This document shows, one piece after another, positions 25,140 through 37,489 of a stretch of DNA of 64,000 nt. Below the pieces are notes generated by a model that saw nothing but the letters and a program-made list of their open reading frames with translations, did not search any database and had not been told where the DNA came from. Both the position numbers and the translations under genes were made by a program. Position 1 is the first letter of the stretch; every line of letters starts with the position of its first letter. The stretch comes from Rhodosorus marinus (lineage: Eukaryota > Rhodophyta > Stylonematophyceae > Stylonematales > Stylonemataceae): the NCBI GenBank assembly GCA_029953675.1, contig JAMWBK010000003.1, positions 2,852,001 through 2,916,000 of the forward strand, written 5' to 3'.

Positions 25140-25682
25140 TTACTCACTAGTCGATCTCGTCGATGACATTTGTATGAAGTCCATACCGACTGTCCGCAGC
25201 TGTTCCAACCTCTCTTCTTCGCTGCTGGCTTTCGCCTGGTAGTTGTCAAGCTCCTTTTGCAGTGCAGCCCTGTCTGGGTGCGTCAAATCCTTCCACGTCG
25301 CCTTGATGAACCTCTGTGTCTATTGATCGTTCAACAAAAAAAAAAAAGTTCGTTTGAAAAATGTTGTTACGGAGAAACAGAATAATTGGCGTTCCACGCG
25401 TACACCGGTCAAAGCGTGAGGTCGGCCACGTATCTCTTCGGGGGTGTTGGTCATGGCAAGAACACCCACACCACAGGAGATCATTCCGATCCATAACCTC
25501 CAAGCCTGTCCACCTCTTTGTCCTCTAAATGCTCCAGAAGCACCAGACCGACCGCGGCCCAGAAGGCCAAATCTGTCCGTCTCATAATTGAGAGTACTCC
25601 ATAGTGACTCGGCCGAAGTTTGATTCTTTGCGTTTTTCGAAAAGCGTACGACCGGCGTCAGACTCCGTCTTGGCCTGAGCAT
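25140..25682 (-). CDS. Unknown small single-pass membrane protein
   Basis: Two exons, 25682-25371 and 25319-25140, separated by a 51-nt intron, give 163 residues; not recognised. The N-terminus (MLRPRRSLTPVVRFSKN) is basic and acid-free like a mitochondrial presequence. A Gly/Arg-rich stretch precedes one hydrophobic segment (LWIGMISCGVGVLAM, about residues 66-80). The second exon is helical and charged (HPDRAALQKELDNYQAKAS). The layout (presequence, one helix, short helical tail) resembles accessory subunits of inner-membrane complexes, but that is inference. The gene is convergent with the MFSD8-like gene (250 bp between stop codons). Confidence 0.5.
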
Positions 25683-25728
25683 GATCGCTAATTATGAATC
25701 CTCTCCTCTCAGTAACTAAACATGCAGA

Positions 25729-26152
25729 CTAGTTCTCAATAATATTCTTTGCCATGAAGTCACCGACCATACTTGCCACGGCTTGCTCCATTCTCAAGGC
25801 CTGGTCGACTACCACGCTCAGGCGAGTTCGTCCGACGCTTCCAGTAAGCTGTTCCTCAAGGATCTGCGGGGACCTCCGGTTTGTCATCGTCCTCTTTTTG
25901 TGCGTCTTCAAGACCGGTTTAAAGGCATTCAGCATGTTTAGAGCCTCTGGGTTTTCAATATTGGCCCTCTCTTCCGGGTTTACCATCTGGATTCGCGGCG
26001 TTACAGCAACAAGTCGTTTGAGGACAGACTGTCCTCACAAAACAAAATAGTTTTTTCGTTGATTCTTGACAGGTGGCGGTGAATAATTGGCTGGGCTTCT
26101 CGTCTGTTCTCGAGGTTTTGTTCACATAGAAGGGTGAAGCAAACGCTGACAT
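25729..26152 (-). CDS. Unknown small helical protein
   Basis: Proposed exons 26152-26126 (nine codons) and 26028-25729, joined in phase 0, give 108 residues. The second exon alone encodes a continuous, charged, helix-rich protein with NPEERANIENPEALNMLNAF and a C-terminal helix. I do not recognise it. The short first exon is uncertain; an internal Met at about 25986 could instead be the start. It lies about 47 bp upstream of the 25140-25682 gene in the same orientation. Confidence 0.4.
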
Positions 26153-26732
26153 TGGCAAAGTATTTTCATGACAGTTTCAGATGCACTCAGAGTGAGTGTT
26201 CCTCCGAACGAGACTGTTCAAACACCACCCACCCCCTGAAGGAGCTTTCGGATGCCTTTTGGGGGGAACCTGGTAGATGCTGTGCTACTTACCACTAAGA
26301 CTGGCTCAATTTCTAATCTCTAGGATGGGTTTCAGCGAATCTTTTTTTGACTGGGAGAAGGACATTATCTCGGAGTCCGCACTGGAATACCTTAACAGCG
26401 ATTCGATGGAGCTTGGCTCGTCCAACTCCCCCACTCAGCCCCGTTGCGCCCACCCGATAAACGCTTTTCCATAGCCTTCTCACAGTTCAGTGGGGACTTT
26501 AAATCAAGATTTTGTCCGCCAGACTCCAGAGAAGAAATGGCCTAGAAGAACGGAGATGTCCTCCCGAGCGAGCACTTTCTGCTACAGACCACATGGGCTG
26601 GTGCTTAACATATGGGAAGGCATTGGAAACTCTTCACTCTAAAGTGCGGGGTTTAGGGATGAGCAGCATCGAGAACTAAACGTTAGAATTTCATTCTGAG
26701 GTTCTGACGCTTCTTAGCTTCAGCAGCTGGCG
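26153..26732. other. Spacer between divergent genes
   Basis: Shared 5' region of the small unknown gene (minus) and the TFIIIC subunit gene (plus). A short open frame starts with ATG near 26325 and has a plausible acidic sequence, but it joins to nothing with known features and is not called. Confidence 0.5.
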
Positions 26733-29700
26733 ATGGACAGGCTGTTTTCCGCATGTGCTGACGTCGTAAGCACTGCCGGACCTGGGGGGATTCTCCTGGA
26801 GAAAGCCCTGGAAACTGCGCGAAGGAGCTTGAAATCTGACTCTACTGCTGGAGATGAGAAAGCAGATGCGTGGATTCGACAGGGTTTCGAACAAGAAATC
26901 GAGTTGTTCAGTGTTCGGCGGGACAAACAGCATGGGCATGTGCACGTGACTGCCTGCGAACAGCTCATTCACTACGCTCTAGGGTTTTCCTTGGTAGAAC
27001 AAGCTGCTAGACCAAAACTGACCATGAAAATTCTATATGAGGTATGATGCTTTCAAGCATGCTATTATCAGCGGGCTACTATTCAGCCTTAATCCCGTGC
27101 GAGTTCGCAACGAAAGGCTACCTGTCCTTCGCTCCTCGTCCTTGACACATTTCTGCCAACGTTTGCCCGCAGATTGGAAGAACAAGAGAGGTCGGAATTC
27201 TTCAGAGCGATTTACCAAAGCTTGTTGGCATCCCTTCTCATACCGTTCACCATCACGTACAGTCCTTATTCGCCGGGGGACTGATCTCTCGAGAAAAGGG
27301 AGTCTTTGTTAGAAAAGGAGGCGAAGCCATCAACGACGAGCAAGGTGACGACGACCACGACTCCGGCAAAAAATTGTCTTCAAAGCTCCTTACCAGCACG
27401 GTTGTACTCAAGCTTTCGAGATTCTCGAAGGCTGTTCGAGAGCACGAGTTGGATCATGACGACGTAAGGACACAGCTGCAGTGCTCTTGCTCCAGGTGCC
27501 TCTTCCTGCTGAACAAGTTAACTTGGATCCGTGTTTTGTTTCTGGCACACGCTGAATAGTCACTCGCCTATACACAAGCAGTACAACTCGATGTTCTTGG
27601 AAAACGAGTGATTGAGATTCTGGAGGAAAATTCAGGCTGTTTCGTCACTGTGAAAGAACTCAAACGGAGGGTGATACCAGGCGAAGGAGAGGGTCAAGAA
27701 GCCACCTTGCACGAGAGAAGGCATCGAATTTGGAGAAATCTCCGTACAAGACTATTGAAAGAAGGTAGAGTCGTTGAAGAGGAAAGACCTGTAACCTTCT
27801 CAAACTCGAACAAGAAACACATTCTAAAGTGCGTGACGAATCCCTGCATTATTATTATTCCGCTGTCCCATGCAAGCACGACGCTCTGAAAGGTTTCAGT
27901 GCTTAAAAGCTGTTGTTCTCGTTTTGCCAGCAGGTGTTTCCGGCTTTCAACTGCTGAAGAAGTCAAGAAGAAACCTGGGAAGTGTTCGATGAGCTCCGAA
28001 GACGAAAATCCAGATCTCACAGTTGCCGAGCTGGACCCACTTTCACTTGTGTACAGCTACATGTTGCAGAAGCGAGAAGCCGGCGTGACAGTTCCGGAGC
28101 TGTTCAAAGTTTTTGGAGAGCAGATTGAGAGGAAGCACATTGCGCTTCTTGTGGAGACGCTCGGAAGCAGCGAAGAAGTCGCCAAGGTCACAGAACACGT
28201 CGGAAAACAGCTTTTCATTCGACACGTTCTGAAGAGGTTTGATTCAGAGCAGGTTCGCGCTCCGCGTTATTTCAGCACGATGAGGACGGCGGGAACATGC
28301 AGGATTCCGCTGAACTTGAATTTTCTGTGCTCACAGAACCAACGTGGTGTCAAGGAGGAGCTTGAGGAAAGCACGGTCGTAACGGATGGACCACTGCTCG
28401 GGAGGTGCATCGAAGAGAAACAGAGGCACTATTCTTCGCTTACACTGGCGAGGGAAAGCAAGGTTCTTGAGCTTGTCCAGCAGCATCGAATCATGAGAAT
28501 GGACAGGGTGCGTCCCAGGAATCAATGCTCTTGGCGTTTCAAGCTTGTTCGCAGTATTCCCATCTGAACAACCTCGTTTGATTGTGGTGAACGCTCTGTG
28601 CTATCGTTTCCTAAAGATTGGACGGTTGCTTGCAGAGGCAGAAGCAGGAAATATTACTCGGGTCGACACGAAGGTTGTTCGAAGGATTCTGAAGCGTCTT
28701 GAGTCCCAGGGGAAAATTAAGCTCTTGGAAGTTCCGCAACCTGGATTCGCGGGGAAGCCATCTGTCGTACGACTAGTATGTGCTCCGGGGATTGAGATGG
28801 ATTCAGAACATGTTGAACAGTTCTTTGCAGACACTATGGCTTTTAAAGCTGCAAAAGAGGTTAAACAGGAGGCACAGGTCAGCCGAGCACCGACTGGGGT
28901 GGACGTGGTTGTTAGCGATGCCACTTTCAGGCACGAAAATATTGGGCAGGTTAGTCCTTTCGTTATCCTGAAGAGCGAATATCGATCTGTATAGTTCGTC
29001 AGAGCTTGTATTCTGAAGTCGATGTCCTGTTGGCCTGTTGTCACTCCAAACCACACGCAGAAGGTCGGACTGGGTATGCTTATTGCACGGCTGCACGGTC
29101 TTATTCAAGGGAAGCTCCTGCGTGCAAAAGCGCTTCATCTTGAAATGTTTCACTTCATAGAGGCCAGAGAAAGCCATAAGGGTAATCGCTTAGGGCCTCC
29201 TCAATCGCCTTAGGGTTGTGATGCTTGGAGTTGACACTTAGTTTGGAGTCTTTTATACCGTTGCGAAGGAGAAACGAAGACGTGGGAATGCAGCTTTACA
29301 GTGGGGGAGGTTATAGAAGAGCTCTCTGTGGATGAGTATATGAAAGTTATTGGTGTCTACGAAAATCTTGGACCAATCACCGCAGAAGAAAGGCTTTCCA
29401 AAGTAAGGGAGCTCCCGATGGAGCGGAAGCATGGCATGATTCATCGACGTGGTTCTGCCAACCAGGTAGTCAAATTGTTGGACATTCTAAAGAGGTAAGT
29501 GCCCGTGGTGCCCCTCTTTCCTGTTCTAGGGGAAGAAGAAGAGCGGCCAGGTTTTTTCTAAGAGATCCAAACATCGCTTCTTACGCTGCAGAGTGGGCCT
29601 TGTTGAAAATAGCTGGCATCGATACAAGCTGAGCATGGTCGGTGCAGTTCGCGATTTCGGGAAAGGACTTTTTCCGTTTTCCTCTGAGAATGTAGGCGAT

Positions 29701-32700
29701 CATCTGAATCGCTTATGCAGACTGCCTCAGATTGACCTGTTTTGGATTGACCTCGAGTCTCTACAACCGTTCGGGTTGTCTGTTGTTATTACCAGGTTGC
29801 ATTCAGAACCGAAGGAGATATCTTGAAGTACTGGGAAACCCTAGAGAACATTGGCACGAAAACCGCTGAGCAACCAGACAGTATAAAGAGTGCTGAAGCT
29901 GCGACTGGTGTGGAATCGTCTACAGAAACCAAGGATAGTGGTCACAGCCCAGGGAAGCCCTACCTCTTCCCTGTACCAGAACTCTATGTGAAGGGAAACT
30001 GGCGCTCTGGCAGAATGCGAAGAGTTTCGCCTCCAGACGCAATCAGAATGGAGACGGCATTTGCGAAGATATTAGAAAACCGTCGGAGTGATGGTGAGGG
30101 TTTTACTCACCTTCTTTTGCAGATTGCCTTCGCCGTCCCTGCCTTGGAAGCGAGCTTCTGCGCTTGCTCGCTATGCACAAGTTCTGAACACTTTTTTGCT
30201 TGTCGACTTTTCAGCGGTAGCTGGTGGTAGTGGCCTAGACATCCGGGAACTGTCAGTCGAGGATATTTATCAAGTAGTGCTCTCAACGAAGGTTAGCACA
30301 GGTGATCTTGTAGCGTACTACAAACATCGTCTGCAGAATTCTCCTTTTGTTAGAGGTGAGGGAAAAGCAGGAGCCATTCCATAAATGGCAACTCGTTCTA
30401 ACCCTTTGCCACCTGTTGTTTCTCACTTGCAGCAAGTTCGGAAACCATGGCTATAAGCAGTGCTCTTGAAGGGGGATCAGCAGTCTCAACTAAGCGACCT
30501 CGAGGCGCCCAGTCCTCCAAGTCAGGAGGAACCAAGAGAGAGGCTGAGGCCAACGCTAGAATGTTACCAGACGCTGATGCGGACAGCTCTGGTGTTGAGA
30601 AATCTGAAAGGAAGAAGATCAGGCGAAGGCCGAGACAAACGCAATGGACAGAGGGTGAAGAGCTCAGGCTTCTAGTTAACGTTGTGCAGGTCAAGTAAGA
30701 AATTGCAAGCGCAAGTGAAAATGAAGAACGATAACGGGTGTTATGCGGAATCTTGCCCATTCTAACCGAGCATCCTGCTCACTAAAAATTTAGGGCGGAC
30801 AAACTCCGGCTTCATCAGGAGGAATCCGGGCATGGAAACTTCGAGTTTTGGCCGGAAGTAGCGAAAAGAATGCGAGCATCGGCATCTGCGTGCAGGGCGA
30901 GGTTTGGCAAATTGCTCCAGAAGGATAACCTTCGTCATGGTGTCAGTGAGGCAATTCGGAGAATTCAAGCCATGCAAGTGAGTCGGTTCGGTTTCGATCA
31001 ATAGACGAGTTATTTTGTTGTTTCATATCTGATGACGGAAGGGCCGTTCACTTGACACCAGAATCCAGATGCAGGAGCTCGCTCCGGCGAACCTAATGCA
31101 TTCGACGTAGCAGACTTTTTTCGGGGAATCCTTGACGGTCGGGAATCCATACGCGTCGATGAGAGAGGAGAAGCTTCAATTACGCTTCTCCGGGACACTG
31201 GGGAGCTCAGGGATCTGTATTCCTTCTTGCCGTTCAGTCCTGGCACGTTATCTGCGACAAACAGAGCACGCCCCGCAACAAGAGTAAGAGAGAAGAATGG
31301 CAGCGTCATCTAGAATCTTTGGTTTCGGACCCGAAGCTGATACAGAATAAGTGAACGCCCACAGGAGCAAATTGGAAACAAATCGTGCGTTCTTCGGGAG
31401 GTGATAAAGGCATTACTAAGAACTCCTTCACAAGAGTACGATCCTGTTGTTGGCGCTGAGATTATGTCCAAATTCTCTGGAGAAGAAGTACAGGCAGCTT
31501 TTCAGTCGCTGAGACAGAGCCAGGCAATTAGTTCGCACAAGGACAACGTGCATAGTCGAGCCTATTCAATCTCAGCGACTGTGAAAAAGGTAGCCATGAG
31601 CTTGAAGACGTCGCCCTGCAAGAATGTTGACCAGCCTTGAAACTTACGTCTTCTGAGGTGCGTTTGCGACCCAGGCTCTAGGGGAAAGCATATTTAATGA
31701 GCCCAATCATTCCAACGCCAAAGACATGCTTGACAACGCCAAGGTGGATGATGGATACATCGTGGACGCGAAAGCTCTCAGCGAAGGGGGTTTGCTCATG
31801 CTTGCTCAAGCAGTTGCTAATGGAAGCTTGACGCTCACGCCCGTCGGACTTCAGGAAAGCTTCACGTAAGCGGCCTTCTGTGCTCACACACTTCAACGGC
31901 CAAGGCCCAAGTTCCCAGCCCCGATATCTCAGTCGTTCCTTAATCTTGTATAGGGAGTACGATTTGGAGGAGATGGAGCTCCTAGGTGACAAACGGAGCT
32001 CGAATCGAGCGCCTAAATGGAGGGTGCATGTAGCCTCAAACGACTTGGAGGTGGAATCAGTCGACGCCACGCCCTCAAAGAGACCAGACGACGATCCAGC
32101 AGTCCAAGAAGCAATTGCGAACCAAACTGACCTGAAGCGTGTTCTGGAGATTGCAACCCCGAATGTGGATCTCGCTGTGCTTGCTTTAAGTATAATTCGT
32201 GATGCTGGAGATGAAGGAGTGTCAACGGTTGATATGGAGGGCAAAATTGAAGCAGAAATCGATCGCACCGGCCTTCCTAGACCGACGAAGGAGGAACTCG
32301 GCCGGGCACTGAGCTCGCTGGAGAGTGTTGGGTCTGTGGTCCGACTTCACTGTGATGGAAACCATATTGAAGGAGACAGCGGAGCATGGTTACTGGATAA
32401 GATTCACGCGAAAAAGTTTTCTTTCGAATCCGCTGGTAACATTAGACGGAATTTGCAAGCGTGTACATGAACATAGCAGTAATTGACTGATTCGAAACCG
32501 GGTCCCTACTGTCTCTACATAGGCCTACATCCAGTACGTCCATGGATGAAACTGCGCGGTGACTGGGATGACGAAACGCTTCGTGGACTGCAGGTCGTGG
32601 CGTTATCCCTAGTTCTGGAAAAGCCTGGAATTGACCAAGGTACACTTGTGACCAACTTACGCGCTACCGACATACCACATCGTGGCATACTCGATGCTTT

Positions 32701-32881
32701 GGCAGCTTTGGAGCACGAAGGGAGAATCAGTCGACGAGTAGTACCAGTACCAACGAAACAGAACGAGCAGAGCTACGTTGCCGATCGGGGCTTGGGTGAT
32801 GCTGAATTCGTTGGTACACAAGAAGCAATCACTACGTACCACCCTACCCTGGACGCTTACCCGATGTCCGGAAGCGTTTGA
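26733..32881 (+). CDS. GTF3C1: TFIIIC largest subunit (B-block-binding, GTF3C1-like)
   Basis: Subunit of RNA polymerase III factor TFIIIC, which binds the B box of tRNA genes. Well-supported exons: 26733-27041, 27173-27463, 27560-27828, 27934-28507, 28617-28949, 29061-29181, 29269-29494, 29592-29691, 29796-30093; further coding blocks lie at about 30150-30355, 30434-30696, 30794-30977, 31063-31285, 31371-31589, 31677-31868, 31955-32470 and 32520-32881, with less certain edges. The start MDRLFSACADVV with a Gly-Pro-Gly-Gly turn matches the family N-terminus. Winged-helix repeats follow (LPKLVGIPSHTVHHHVQSLF; RVDTKVVRRILKRLESQGKI). FRTEGDILKYWETLE is a conserved block. QTQWTEGEELRLLVNVVQ begins the Myb-like segment. 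The C-terminal VRPWMKLRGDWDDETL and the following helices match the end of metazoan GTF3C1. Roughly 1500 residues in total. The join near 30094-30160 is unresolved. Confidence 0.85.
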
Positions 32882-34490
32882 TTGTCTGAGGAGAACCGAG
32901 AAGAATGTTCTCCTCGTGAACTGATCCAGCAGGGGGGGGAAGGTCAGTCCCAATCTAGGTCGATTGTCGCTCGTGTTACAAATCAGTGAACCATTGTACA
33001 TATTCATACGCTTTGTCCACGCTCGTTCATTCGTTAGTCTGGGTGAGGAGGACGGAAAAGCACATCCAGGCGTGCTGCTAACACTCGCAAGCGCAGCCTG
33101 GTGAAATGCCCGCGCTCGCAATCCTCGATTGCCTCATCCCTCCAACTCAAGAGGTACATCGTTCAATCACGACTGCCGGTCGACGTAGCCAAATAGCTGA
33201 TCCTTGCATGAGTTTTAGGAATATAGACTCTAAGCAACCTTATAAGACTTGTTGCTGTAGCTTCTCTACTTCATAGCAGAGGGGCAGAAGAGAGCACGGG
33301 ACACTAAGCCTTTTCGGCTTCAGGGTTATTGCTCAGCAGGTGCACGTTAGTACTATCAACAGTACACTATAACAAGTAATTACTGAGCCTCACAATTGGG
33401 ACACGATATATCCTAGAGATCCCAATTTTCTTCGTCAGCAACTACATGGCTCCAAGGGGTTTGGAGGTTGCTCCTCCACAACTTGAATGTACAGCTTCCA
33501 CAAGCCCCCTTAATTCTGTGCGAGTAATGTGGAAGTAACGTTCATAAATATTTCTTAAAACGAAATACCAACAGAATAGATTTGAGATAGGGAGGGTCTG
33601 GACCTATATGACAACTACGAGCTTATAGGTCTGTACATTGGATTAAGAAGGGGGGGAATATTAGAATATTTGGAATAGAAATATTTTTATTAACTAAATA
33701 ATTACGAAGCAATGATCTGTCCCTAAAGTCCCAAAACAACTGAGAAAAAAAACACCATGGAAAACGTTCATTCGGAAGGGTGCGTGGGGAGGGGGGGGTT
33801 GTAGATCAACTAAAAAGCAAATCTCGGTTAAAGGCTAAAATGGATAATTTGGATGGCTTCAGGAAGAGTTTGTTATTCCAAGGATAGGCTCTCTCAATAT
33901 TAACCAAAACTGACCTCTCCCAATTCGAACCCGCCCTTAAAAAAAATATATATATATATATATATATGACAAGAATTCAAACAATTTTTTAGATTTCCTC
34001 TAACAAGCCTCAAAGAGACCCCCTTTACCCTCAAAACGATGAAAAATGCAATATTCTTAATAGTCATCTTATGTTGATTGTTTACAGTCTATTAAAATAC
34101 AATAAGTTTTATTATTAAGTATAAATACATAATTGGACTGAATATTCAATCATAGTTTATTGACGCTTATAGTCATTATAGTTTTAAACGTTGTGAAGTA
34201 TTTGTGTTTAACAGATTGTTGATGTTGGGGGTTTGGATTGTGGAGGGGGGAGGGAATTGCTTGGAGCCTTTTTTGAGGGGTTTTGAAGATTGAATAGTAG
34301 AGTATTGAATTCTAGCATTGGGAATGGAGTGAGGGAGTGAAGGAGTGAGAGAGTGCAGGGATTTGATTTTTGGGGTGTTGTTGTTTGTTCTGTGTTGTGC
34401 TGAGGAGGGCGCGGGGGGGTGGGGAGGGGGGTGGGGAGCGGGCTTGGAGTGTTGAGGGGTTTTGGGGGTTGAAGGGGTTTGGGTTAGGAG
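32882..34490. other. Intergenic spacer, AT-rich in its second half
   Basis: Nothing coding is supported in 1.6 kb. It includes a G-run near 33790, a TA dinucleotide run (33946-33968) and a G-rich region (34230-34490) just before the next start codon. The stretch 33180-33420 looks less biased than its surroundings and has small hairpins, but no known RNA could be identified. Confidence 0.55.
33946..33968. repeat. (TA)n microsatellite
   Basis: About eleven consecutive TA dinucleotides follow a run of A. Simple sequence repeat. Confidence 0.9.
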
Positions 34491-36353
34491 ATGGAAGTGG
34501 AGACAGCGGCGCCTCCGCCCGGGTTGGAAGGCGTGGCGAGGAAGAATATTTTTGATCGGGACTATGTTGAAGCAGAGGCTAAGTTTCAGCCCAAGCCTAT
34601 TGAGGATATCTTGATCCCGCCAAAGGAGGTGCGTGAATTGTTTTGATTTCCTGTGTTCCTTGGTTTGGGGGGTTCTCTTGTCTCTGCTTTTTTTTGTGGT
34701 TGTGGGTCTTTCGTGTGATTATCTATGTCTAGATCGTATTGGTTTCATTATTGATAAAACGCTGATTTCGCTGTGATTGCGTCTTGCGCTTAGATGTTGA
34801 ACGTAACGATCCCGCCACTGGTCAGCAGACCAAAAAAGTTTGCCTCCGCTGGAAACGGATTCGTAGCATACGTACACGGTCCGAACTGTCGCATTGCTTG
34901 CAGAACTCCATCGTCAGCTGTCTTCTCGTTGCGATTGGAACCGCATGATGCTGACGTTGTCGACTTCTCCTGGTGCCCCATGAATGAGACGACTGGAATG
35001 GCTATGTTGGGAAGTATAGCGAAGGATGGAAAGGTTAAGCTCAGTTTTATGGGCTTGGAAAATGATGAAGAGGGAAACCCAACATCCATGAAGCTAATCG
35101 CAACTCAGAACTATGAAACGCCTGGCTTTGTTCCTGGCTCTGATGACTACTATACTAATATTCGCGTAGGCGGGAATCCGTACTCTGGCCATGTCGCGCT
35201 CTGGAAGCGGAACAGTCTCTCCTCAATGAAAACTCTTGTCTTCAAAGCGAACCCAAAATTCGCCGCTTTCGGGGGAGATATCCCGCCAAAGCCTGAGAAT
35301 TGGGATGAACTTCCGGACGCGTTAGGAGCGGAGGTGGTGGATGAGCAATTTGTGAGCAAGATCTTCGTTCCTTCACCAACATTAATGAAAGCATCCAAGC
35401 TGATCTCATAACCTCGCTTGCTCATGGCGATATACGTATACCAGGTCGACGAACTTCCCCCAGCGATGGAGTACACGTACACTGGACAGCCGATGGTTGA
35501 AGTCATGAAGGCGGGATCGTTTTCGGAGCCTGCAGACGATACTGCTTTTGCTGCAGCTGATGGCGCCGTCGAGGAGGCGGCCAGTGGAGATGCGGCAGCT
35601 GCAGGTGCAGTCGCTGCAGGCGCAATCGCTGCGGGTGCTGTTGCTGCGGATGGAGTTGCTGCAGATGGAGTTGCCGCTGATGGAATTGCCGCAGCACCTG
35701 AGGGTGATGTGCCTGCGGTTTCTGCTGATCGGTCGATGGGAGTTCCCGACCAAGCCGTGCCAGCTGATGGGGGCGACGCTGGCGCGGTGGGGGCTGCAGC
35801 TGCGGTAGGGGCTGCAGCAGGCGCAGGTGTCGCTGGTGCTGGCGTACTCGCAGCTAAGGCGTTTGGAAAAGGTGACGAACAAGAGGGCGAGGGCAACATC
35901 CTTGATGAGTCGTTGGTGCAAGAGGACGGAGATGATACTGCTGGAGAGATAGCCACGGCTGCTGGTGTGGCCGGGACAGGGGATGCTATGATTGAAGGAG
36001 ATGAAATAGTCGAGGAGTTTGAAGAGCAATCCGGGATCATTGAAGTTGAGGCTGACGGCGAGGAGTATATTGAGGAAACCGTTGTGGAGTCCTATGAGGA
36101 AATCGTTTATGAAGGGGCAACTGTTGTAAGCAGCAAAGAAATTTCCGTCGACGAGAGCCAGCAGTCTTCTAGCGGTCCATCGTTCTCTGGAATAGCAAGC
36201 AAATTTGAGACGGGCAAGATCCATGAGGAGACGGCTGCAGCCATTGAGAATAGCTATAGGTCAACGACGGATGTTGTCCAAGTAGACAAACAAGCGACTG
36301 AAGTTGGTGCGATCGGTAAGAGCTTTGAGAGTGGACAAGTTTACAAGGAATAA
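34491..36353 (+). CDS. Unknown protein with beta-rich N-half and Ala/Gly-rich acidic C-half
   Basis: Three exons (34491-34628, 34794-35351, 35445-36353) give 534 residues. I do not recognise the family. Residues 1-230 are beta-rich with Trp and Asp-His turns (DADVVDFSWCPMNET, then ASIAKDGKV-like strand) and could be part of a WD-type propeller, which is inference. Residues of about 265-395 are low complexity: Ala/Gly with short steps such as GAVAADGVAADGVA. The rest is strongly acidic (EEFEEQSGIIEVEADGEEY). Two short related motifs occur near the end: SKFETGKIHEE and KSFESGQVYKE. The 93-nt intron 35352-35444 has a good donor (gtgagc) and acceptor (taccag), is a multiple of three, and holds a single in-frame TAA at 35409-35411, so retention would truncate the protein before the low-complexity part. 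Confidence 0.7.
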
Positions 36354-37489
36354 ATTGAAGCTGGCGAGGGGCAGCCAGGTGCAGAATAAGCGGAATAACT
36401 TTCAAGGCCATATGATCGGGAGAGCGTCTAGGTTCTTACTGAAATGGAACGCCGTGACTGTTTGGGTCCGCTGTTCTGCTCGAGCGACTCTTAGCGCTTG
36501 GCGCTTGAATAATATTTGATGGTTTTTGCGGGTGCGTTCGTAGCCCATCGCGTGAGAAGCAGGGGATTTCCGCGACGTGGGGTTTTCGTGTTTTCAGTTT
36601 CCACAGGTCCATAGTGTCTGTTTCAAGGTTTACATGGTGAGGAGTAAACCACAACAAAGTTTTGTCCCAGTCCAGAATCGGATGCGCAGAAACAGCGATA
36701 GGAAACGTTCGAAGAACGTTGTCTGCCGGCGACCTTCAGCTCGACATGAAGTTGCGAGCTTCGTATAACAGATGTACTCAGTCGATGAAGAACAAGTCTC
36801 GTCTCTCACAGAAAAGTTCTCAATCGCTGCTCGCGCCCAATTCTCTTCGAATGCTCCCAATGGCAGTCCATCGACAACAATAGATCGCAGGGAACTTTTT
36901 ACCCGCTTCCGAAATAGACAGTCATCGTTCACGGAGCCAAACAAGCACATCGAGCGCGGTTTCCAGTTGACGGGGCCTGGCTTTCACCGAAAGCTTCTTC
37001 AGTGCTATCTAAACTTCAAAATCTATGGATCATCCAACGCCGCCGAACGGCAGAACCAGCACATACAGGGATTGTGTGAGAGGCACGAACAAGGCACTTA
37101 TCACTTGGCACAGCAAAAAAGCACTCGTCCATGGGGGGTTTCTAATAAACCCAAACTGCCTCTCACAGAACTATTCTTCATGCCAATCTCAGTACCTCCA
37201 AGGTCGAAACGAATGCAAAACCGCCCGAGAGCTGCCTAAAACAACGGAAAAAGGATAAAAAGGAAGATCGGGCCTTCTACTCAGTGGCCAACAGAGATCG
37301 GATTGTGGGGTACTGGGGAAGAAGACGAGAGAATGCGTTTCTTGAACGGAGTTGTGGCTTTGAGATTGTGTTGCATTTTATGAGTGGTTTTGGATGATGA
37401 AAGAGGAAGTAAGATTGGAATTGACATTGGTGGAAGATGTGAGAAGTAGAAGCTGAAGGATGGGGTGGGATGGGAGGTTTGTGTGAGCT
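36354..37489. other. Intergenic spacer
   Basis: Several overlapping open frames of 70-155 codons occur on both strands (36.4-37.3 kb), but none shows a domain, consistent splice sites or a clear start context. Part is probably 3' UTR of the preceding gene and 5' region of the DGK1-like gene. Confidence 0.5.

Noticed and set aside
33180-33420. Possible structured non-coding RNA
   Set aside because: Only short stems are visible and no match to a known snRNA or SRP pattern could be argued by eye.
35409-35411. Apparent frameshift or nonsense mutation in the 34.5-36.4 kb gene
   Set aside because: A 93-nt intron with good splice sites removes the stop codon and keeps the frame, so no mutation or pseudogene is needed.
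36772-37258. Overlapping plus-strand frames of 70-155 codons
   Set aside because: No domains, no conserved start, and competing frames of equal quality on both strands; probably UTR or spacer.
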